64,000 nucleotides of DNA, from the NCBI GenBank assembly GCA_022496805.1, contig CM040096.1, positions 11,471,501 through 11,535,500 on the forward strand. The letters run 5' to 3'. This DNA comes from Pohlia nutans. Its lineage: Eukaryota > Streptophyta > Bryopsida > Bryales > Mniaceae. Below the pieces are notes generated by a model that saw only the letters and a program-made list of their open reading frames with translations, was not told the DNA's origin and ran no database searches. The position numbers and the translations under genes were made by a program. Positions 62,619 to 64,000 of this stretch are shown here, one piece after another. How positions within the stretch are numbered: position 1 is the first letter of the stretch; every line of letters starts with the position of its first letter.

Positions 62619-62682
62619 AAGGTCCACCGACACATAGTATAATAGGAAGTGCTCTTCTCCTCTCTTGTGCTTGTTTTTGCCA

Positions 62683-63500
62683 TCAGAGTTCGTCGTGACT
62701 CTGTGGGGCGGATTCCACGATGACCTTACAGATCTTGTACTCGGGAAACACGGGCGACGAGACACACGCATGTTGCGCAGGACAATGCGCGTCGTCCGCA
62801 CAGAAGCACCAATTCTCCAACGCACAGAGCGCGTAGTAATTGGGCCCGCTCTTGCGCGCAACGAGCCCGAAGAGCTTCGGCTCGAACATCCTCTCCGGGT
62901 CATGCACATCCTGGAGTGCCCTCATCTTGTCAAAATTCTCTTCGGGGAAATTGTCCCTCACATGGCACTGCGGGTGGCGAAAGATCCTCTCATGGTTCTG
63001 CCCATACGACGGCCGCCCTTGGTACTTGCACAAGCTCAGCTGCTCCAGTGTCTCATACACCGGCGAGTGCTTCGCAGGCCTCCGCGGCGTCCGTGCTGAG
63101 TGCATTGGAAGCCACTGCACGTACACCACCGGATCCACTCCCGAGCCCGTGGACAAGAGCGTGCTCGGCGTCCCGGGCCCGAATCGCAGCATGAACGGAC
63201 CCGGTAAGCAGCTCTTCCCGTGGCCGAATCGGGCGCGCAGCCGCGCTTCGACCTCCGCCAGCTCCGATTTCACCATGGCTTTCACGTCCGTCACCCAGTC
63301 TTGGAACCGAGAGCGCTTGATTGCGAACTCGGCCGATGGCACCACGACGCCAATGTGGTGTGCGGCGAAGAAGCATTTGGGCGCGCACTCGGGCGTCATC
63401 ACTGCGCGGCTCGTTGGGAGCGTGATGTGCTTCGTGGGCAGGCCGTTACCGTCTCTGATCACTGGACCTCGCGACACTGCTTCTGCCGTGGCACATGCCG
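62683..63500 (-). CDS. L-gulonolactone oxidase-like, last exon (partial gene)
   Basis: An acceptor (TTGGTGTGCAG) precedes an 818-bp exon ending in TGA. It encodes the C-terminal ~270 residues of an aldonolactone oxidase: PTSRAVMTPECAPKCFF, FGHGKSCLPGPFMLRFGPG, VYVQWLP, SYGQNHERIFRHPQC, NFPEENFDKMRALQDVHDP and ERMFEPKLF. A cysteine cluster (CFCADDAHCPAQHACVSS) follows, as in plant GulLO proteins. These flavoenzymes oxidise L-gulono- or L-galactono-1,4-lactone towards ascorbate; plant GulLO members are mostly extracellular. The FAD-binding N-terminal half must be in upstream exons beyond position 64000; none is visible in 63501-64000, which reads as intron. No damage is seen in this exon, and its coding DNA is much more GC-rich than the surroundings. 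Confidence 0.9.
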
Positions 63501-63837
63501 CTGCACACCAAGAACCGAAATGGAACTATTCAATAGAAAATGTCAGATTAGGGTTAGTCACCTTGTGCTGCGATTTGGGAAAGTGTGTCTTCAAAGGGTT
63601 TGATACTTTCAGACAAGAATTCTTGGTTCAGAATCGCTCAAAATAGAAAGAGTCTCCTCGGTCAATCTCACACTCCTTCAGGGATTTCATTTCTGAAAAG
63701 GGAAAGTAATTTTTACAGAGGGATTACAATCACACGTAACATGATTGGAGTTCGTTTGTATTTCCCAGGGACCTTTGAGGAATTTTGATGGTGACGAGGG
63801 GTTTAGCAATAGGGGGTGTCACACCTCTTTCTTCCCA

Positions 63838-63913
63838 TTCTCAATCTTCAGAGAATGCGTACGTGGCACTTTCTCCTTGAATTGTGGAGGACCCATTCTC
63901 TGAAGATTGAGAA
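63838..63913. repeat. perfect 20-bp inverted repeat
   Basis: TTCTCAATCTTCAGAGAATG (63838-63857) is exactly mirrored at 63894-63913, with a 36-bp spacer, in the presumed intron of the oxidase gene. A third related piece (GAATGGGCGAGAAAATTGAG) follows at about 63943. It may be the edge of an element cut by the window end. Confidence 0.7.
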
Positions 63914-64000
63914 GTTTCATTCTTCTCCTCCGGAGGCGAAGAATGGGCGAGAAAATTGAGAAACTATGGAGAAGATTAACAAGCCGTGTCCATCCTCATT

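Noticed and set aside
62840..63646. 268-codon plus-strand frame
   Set aside because: It is antisense to the well-supported oxidase exon and has no family resemblance.

Overview
This is a nuclear window from a plant. It is AT-rich, with spliced genes, canonical GT-AG introns and a dense load of transposon remnants. The protein families present (a LORELEI-type GPI-anchored protein, an SGS3-type XS protein, an L-gulonolactone oxidase with a plant-type C-terminal cysteine cluster, a p115/Uso1 golgin and a short run of TTTAGGG) fit a land plant. I cannot fix the species. Many elements flanked by TTAA with ends starting CCC(C/T)T are uncommon in seed plants as far as I know, so a bryophyte, lycophyte or fern is my guess, not a demonstration.

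Layout. 1.5-2.8 kb: 3' piece of a LINE with RNase H-type ancestry, minus strand. 5.5-11.4 kb: gene-free, with several small inverted-repeat elements. 12.9-14.1 kb: first copy of a segmental duplication whose second copy lies at 27.4-28.5 kb; each copy gained a different small insertion afterwards. 14.3-18.7 kb (+): a decayed SGS3-like gene with frameshifts and a stop, one TTAA-flanked element inside an exon and another next to a late exon. 20.1-25.3 kb: a three-exon RING-CH (RINGv) gene on the minus strand, with a foldback element in its second intron and a tandem ~130-bp repeat upstream. 28.9-30.3 kb (-): a complete three-exon LORELEI-like gene with tandem repeats beyond its 3' end. 33.7-35.7 kb (-): a longer, broken LINE copy interrupted by a 2.87-kb inverted-repeat element (35.7-38.6 kb) that carries a tRNA-like SINE and tandem repeats. 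39.0-40.4 kb: two TTAA elements that share one TTAA. 42.7-43.2 kb (-): an unidentified reading frame broken by one TGA. 45.1-52.8 kb (-): a complete 19-exon p115/Uso1 (Golgin candidate 6) gene, 957 codons, every splice phase consistent. 53.7-58.8 kb: nested mobile elements. 59.05-59.25 kb (+): one isolated serine carboxypeptidase exon. 61.5-62.4 kb: a TATACAT minisatellite and a TA repeat. 62.7-63.5 kb (-): the last exon of an L-gulonolactone oxidase, the rest of the gene lying beyond the window.

The living genes do not form a pathway: vesicle tethering (p115), receptor co-factor at the cell surface (LORELEI-like), ubiquitin ligation (RING-CH) and ascorbate-type aldonolactone oxidation. The main story is mobile DNA: at least ten TTAA-flanked elements of several families, TTA-flanked and TA-flanked miniature elements, and a LINE whose 3' end carries a conserved hairpin and a simple-repeat tail. 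One TTAA element sits inside an exon of a gene from the RNA-silencing machinery.
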